Shown: positions 23,432-24,736 of the stretch, piece after piece
How positions within the stretch are numbered: the stretch's first letter is position 1
Layout: every line of letters begins with the position of its first letter
NCBI GenBank assembly: GCA_964538875.1
Contig: CAZIHO010000047.1
Coordinates: 1-24,736, forward strand
Reading direction: 5' to 3'
From: CAZIHO01 sp964538875
Lineage (GTDB): Bacteria > Pseudomonadota > Gammaproteobacteria > Chromatiales > Chromatiaceae
Length of the DNA stretch: 24,736 nucleotides
Position numbers and translations under genes: made by a program
The notes under the pieces: generated by a model
What the model saw: only the letters and a program-made list of their open reading frames with translations
The model's database searches: none
Told to the model about the DNA's origin: nothing

Positions 23432-23581
23432 GACATACCTCGCAGTGGGTGCAATCGCGAAGGTCCAATTCCCTTCGCTCCCCGTGGGTCCCTCGGCGCC
23501 AGTCCCCAACCATTGGGGAGCCCCTCAGGATAGTTAACGGTATCTACGCCAATCGTTCCCTAGAACGGTTCGCCGACAGCG
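23432..23581 (-). other. nusG-rplK spacer with two small hairpins
   Basis: The spacer holds two short inverted repeats: an 8-bp stem at 23551-23570 (loop CCTA) just after the nusG stop, and CCCCAA/TTGGGG at 23504-23518. Neither is followed by a U-tract on the minus strand. In E. coli the rplKA promoter and the L1-binding leader lie here. I could find no confident -35/-10 pair. Confidence 0.4.
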
Positions 23582-24115
23582 TTAAATCTTTTCGACCTGT
23601 CCGAATTCCAATTCCACCGGTGTGGCGCGGCCAAAAATGAGCACCGATACCTTGAGCCGGTTCTTCTCGTAATCAACGTTTTCCACAACCGCATTAAAGT
23701 CGTTGAAGGGGCCGTCCGCCACCCGCACCACTTCGCCGGGCTCAAACAGGACCTTGGGCCGAGGCTTCTCAACCCCCTCCTGGACTCGCTGCAACACAGC
23801 TTCGGCTTCTCGATCCGCAATGGGCGCCGGCCGGTCGCCGGTACCGCCGATGAAACCCATCACCTTCGGCACGCTTTTGACCAGGTGCCAGGTATCGTCA
23901 TTCATCTCCATGCGCACCAGGACGTAACCCGGAAAAAACTTGCGCTCGCTTTTGCGCTGCTGACCGGCCCGCATCTCGACCACTTCCTCGGTCGGAACCA
24001 GGATCTCGCCAAACAGATCATCCATGCGCGCACGGCGAACCCGCTCCTCCAGGGAACGTTTTACCTGACCCTCAAATCCCGAGTAAGCATGGATCACATA
24101 CCAACGCATGGCCAT
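23582..24115 (-). CDS. nusG: Transcription termination/antitermination factor NusG
   Basis: The 177-residue protein has the NusG N-terminal domain (RWYVIHAYSGFEGQVKRSLEERV, then RKFFPGYVLVRMEMND, and VMGFIGGTGDRPAPI) and a C-terminal KOW domain (about residues 125-177, EPGEVVRVADGPFNDFNAVVENVD). NusG travels with RNA polymerase, contacts Rho, and links transcription to the ribosome through S10. The start at 24115 (MAMRWYV) has GGAGG seven bases upstream; the next ATG is two codons later and would be too far from it. It begins 3 nt after the secE stop, the classic secE-nusG pair. Confidence 0.98.
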   Translation of the reverse strand: MAMRWYVIHAYSGFEGQVKRSLEERVRRARMDDLFGEILVPTEEVVEMRAGQQRKSERKFFPGYVLVRMEMNDDTWHLVKSVPKVMGFIGGTGDRPAPIADREAEAVLQRVQEGVEKPRPKVLFEPGEVVRVADGPFNDFNAVVENVDYEKNRLKVSVLIFGRATPVELEFGQVEKI

Positions 24116-24118
24116 CCG

Positions 24119-24496
24119 TTAGCCTCCTTGCCCAGTGAGGGCTTTTACAATGGCCATCAACAGCATGTCGAACAACCAAAGCAGGATCCCCATCAGCAAC
24201 ACCATGACCACCACCGCCAGGGTGGTTTGCACGGTCTCTTGCCGGGTTGGCCAGACAACCTTTCGAACTTCCATCCTGGAATCCAGGACGAACTGCCAGA
24301 TGCGCCGCCCTATCGAGGTTTGATAGGCCACGGCCACCGCCGCGCCAGATACGATCAACAATCCAACCACTCTCAACAGCGTCGAGTGTCCGGCGAAATG
24401 GTAAAAGCCAAAGATACCACCAGCGAATAAAGTTACTGAAACCAGCAACTTCAGGGTATCGGCGCGATCGCTTGGGACTTCTGCGCTTGTATTCAT
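24119..24496 (-). CDS. secE: Preprotein translocase subunit SecE
   Basis: The 125-residue inner-membrane protein has three hydrophobic segments (about residues 14-34, 40-58 and 92-120) and the conserved cytoplasmic signature RKVVWPTRQETVQTT before the last one, as in the three-helix SecE of E. coli (127). SecE clamps SecY in the SecYEG channel. The ORF can be extended to 24559, but that would run into the tRNA-Trp gene, and homologues start near MNTSAE, so I chose the ATG at 24496. The ribosome site (GCGAG) is weak and close. Confidence 0.95.
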   Translation of the reverse strand: MNTSAEVPSDRADTLKLLVSVTLFAGGIFGFYHFAGHSTLLRVVGLLIVSGAAVAVAYQTSIGRRIWQFVLDSRMEVRKVVWPTRQETVQTTLAVVVMVLLMGILLWLFDMLLMAIVKALTGQGG

Positions 24497-24529
24497 CTCG
24501 CTATTAGGATTTAAAGTGCCTAGCCATAA

Positions 24530-24605
24530 TGGCAGGCCAGGAGGGTCTCGAACCCCCAACCTGCGGTTTTGGAGACCGCTGCTCTACCAATTGAGCTACT
24601 GGCCT
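24530..24605 (-). tRNA. trpT: tRNA-Trp (anticodon CCA)
   Basis: A complete 76-nt cloverleaf on the minus strand: acceptor AGGCCAG pairing with CTGGCCT, D arm with AGCTCAATTGGTAGAGC, anticodon stem GCGGT/ACCGC around the loop CTCCAAA (anticodon CCA), T arm with GGTTCGAGACC, discriminator G and an encoded CCA end. It closely resembles E. coli tRNA-Trp, especially in the D and anticodon arms. Its place between tuf and secE is common in gammaproteobacteria. Confidence 0.98.
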
Positions 24606-24615
24606 AAGATCGTTT

Positions 24616-24638
24616 GGCGGGGCTTTTTAGACCCCGCC
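24616..24638 (-). other. Hairpin between tuf and tRNA-Trp
   Basis: GGCGGGG (24616-24622) pairs with CCCCGCC (24632-24638) around a 9-nt loop. On the minus strand the stem is followed by AAACGATC rather than a U-tract, so it is more likely a tRNA-processing or mRNA 3'-end structure than an efficient terminator. It lies 27 nt after the tuf stop and 10 nt before the tRNA 5' end. Confidence 0.5.
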
Positions 24639-24665
24639 CAGCTCGTCACCTAGTTAGGCTAGAGC

Positions 24666-24736
24666 TTACTTGAGGATTTTAGCTACCACGCCGGCGCCGA
24701 CGGTACGTCCACCTTCCCGGATGGCGAACCGCAACC
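24666..24736 (-). CDS. tuf: Elongation factor Tu, C-terminal end (partial)
   Basis: Only the last 22 codons and the TAA are inside the window. They read LRFAIREGGRTVGAGVVAKI followed by LK, the universal C-terminus of bacterial EF-Tu, the GTPase that delivers aminoacyl-tRNA to the ribosome. The remainder lies beyond 24736. Its position ahead of tRNA-Trp, secE and nusG matches the tufB-type location in gammaproteobacteria. Confidence 0.96.
   Translation of the reverse strand, partial: LRFAIREGGRTVGAGVVAKILK

Noticed and set aside
23432..23509. Upstream start for rplK.
   Set aside because: The conserved L11 N-terminus MAKKI begins at 23431 with GAGG six bases before it; the extra 26 residues look like non-coding sequence.
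23504..23570. Two small hairpins in the nusG-rplK gap as a terminator or promoter.
   Set aside because: No U-tract follows either hairpin on the minus strand and no acceptable -35/-10 pair was found, so only the structure is recorded.
24497..24559. N-terminal extension of secE to an upstream ATG.
   Set aside because: It would overlap the tRNA-Trp gene and adds residues not seen in SecE homologues.

Overview
The window looks like chromosomal DNA of a high-GC, non-enteric gammaproteobacterium. The evidence is the content and order of the core genes (tuf, tRNA-Trp, secE, nusG, rplKAJL, rpoBC; and thrS, infC, rpmI, rplT, pheST, ihfA, merR-like). RpoB also carries an extra segment of about 22 residues that I recall from Xanthomonas-type RpoB and that is absent from E. 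coli RpoB. The genus cannot be settled from this sequence alone. Every protein and tRNA gene lies on the minus strand, so the biological reading direction runs from 24736 down to 1347. I saw no frameshift, insertion sequence, integrase or toxin gene.

In reading direction: (1) 24736-20700 holds the 3' tip of tuf, tRNA-Trp(CCA), secE, nusG, rplK, rplA, a structured leader, rplJ, rplL and an attenuator-like hairpin. (2) 20725-12221 holds rpoB and rpoC. (3) 12134-4660 holds thrS, infC, rpmI, rplT, pheS, pheT, ihfA and a MerR-family gene, ending in an intrinsic-type terminator. (4) 4501-1347 holds a lone dnaE2 (imuC) gene behind an almost ideal LexA (SOS) box. (5) 1214-28 is a CRISPR array of type I-E appearance with 20 repeats and 19 complete spacers. 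Its repeat orientation puts transcription on the plus strand, converging on dnaE2. No cas gene is visible, and the array probably continues past the left edge.

Functionally the window is mostly transcription and translation machinery: RNA polymerase beta and beta', the transcription factor NusG, large-subunit ribosomal proteins L1, L7/L12, L10, L11, L20 and L35, initiation factor IF3, Thr- and Phe-tRNA synthetases, a translocon subunit and IHF-alpha. Several junctions carry strong hairpins that suggest attenuation or autogenous control (before infC, before pheS, between rplL and rpoB, before rplJ, between rpoC and thrS). The accessory part is the left 4.5 kb: an SOS-controlled mutagenic polymerase beside a CRISPR array.

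Points most worth a second look: an AUA start for infC; a UUG start for rpoC; the direct rpoC-thrS junction; terminator hairpins too close to infC and pheS to leave room for a promoter; the solo SOS-controlled dnaE2; and a pyrimidine at the first position of 18 of 19 CRISPR spacers, which hints that this base is PAM-derived. I did not find a clearly new multi-gene system.
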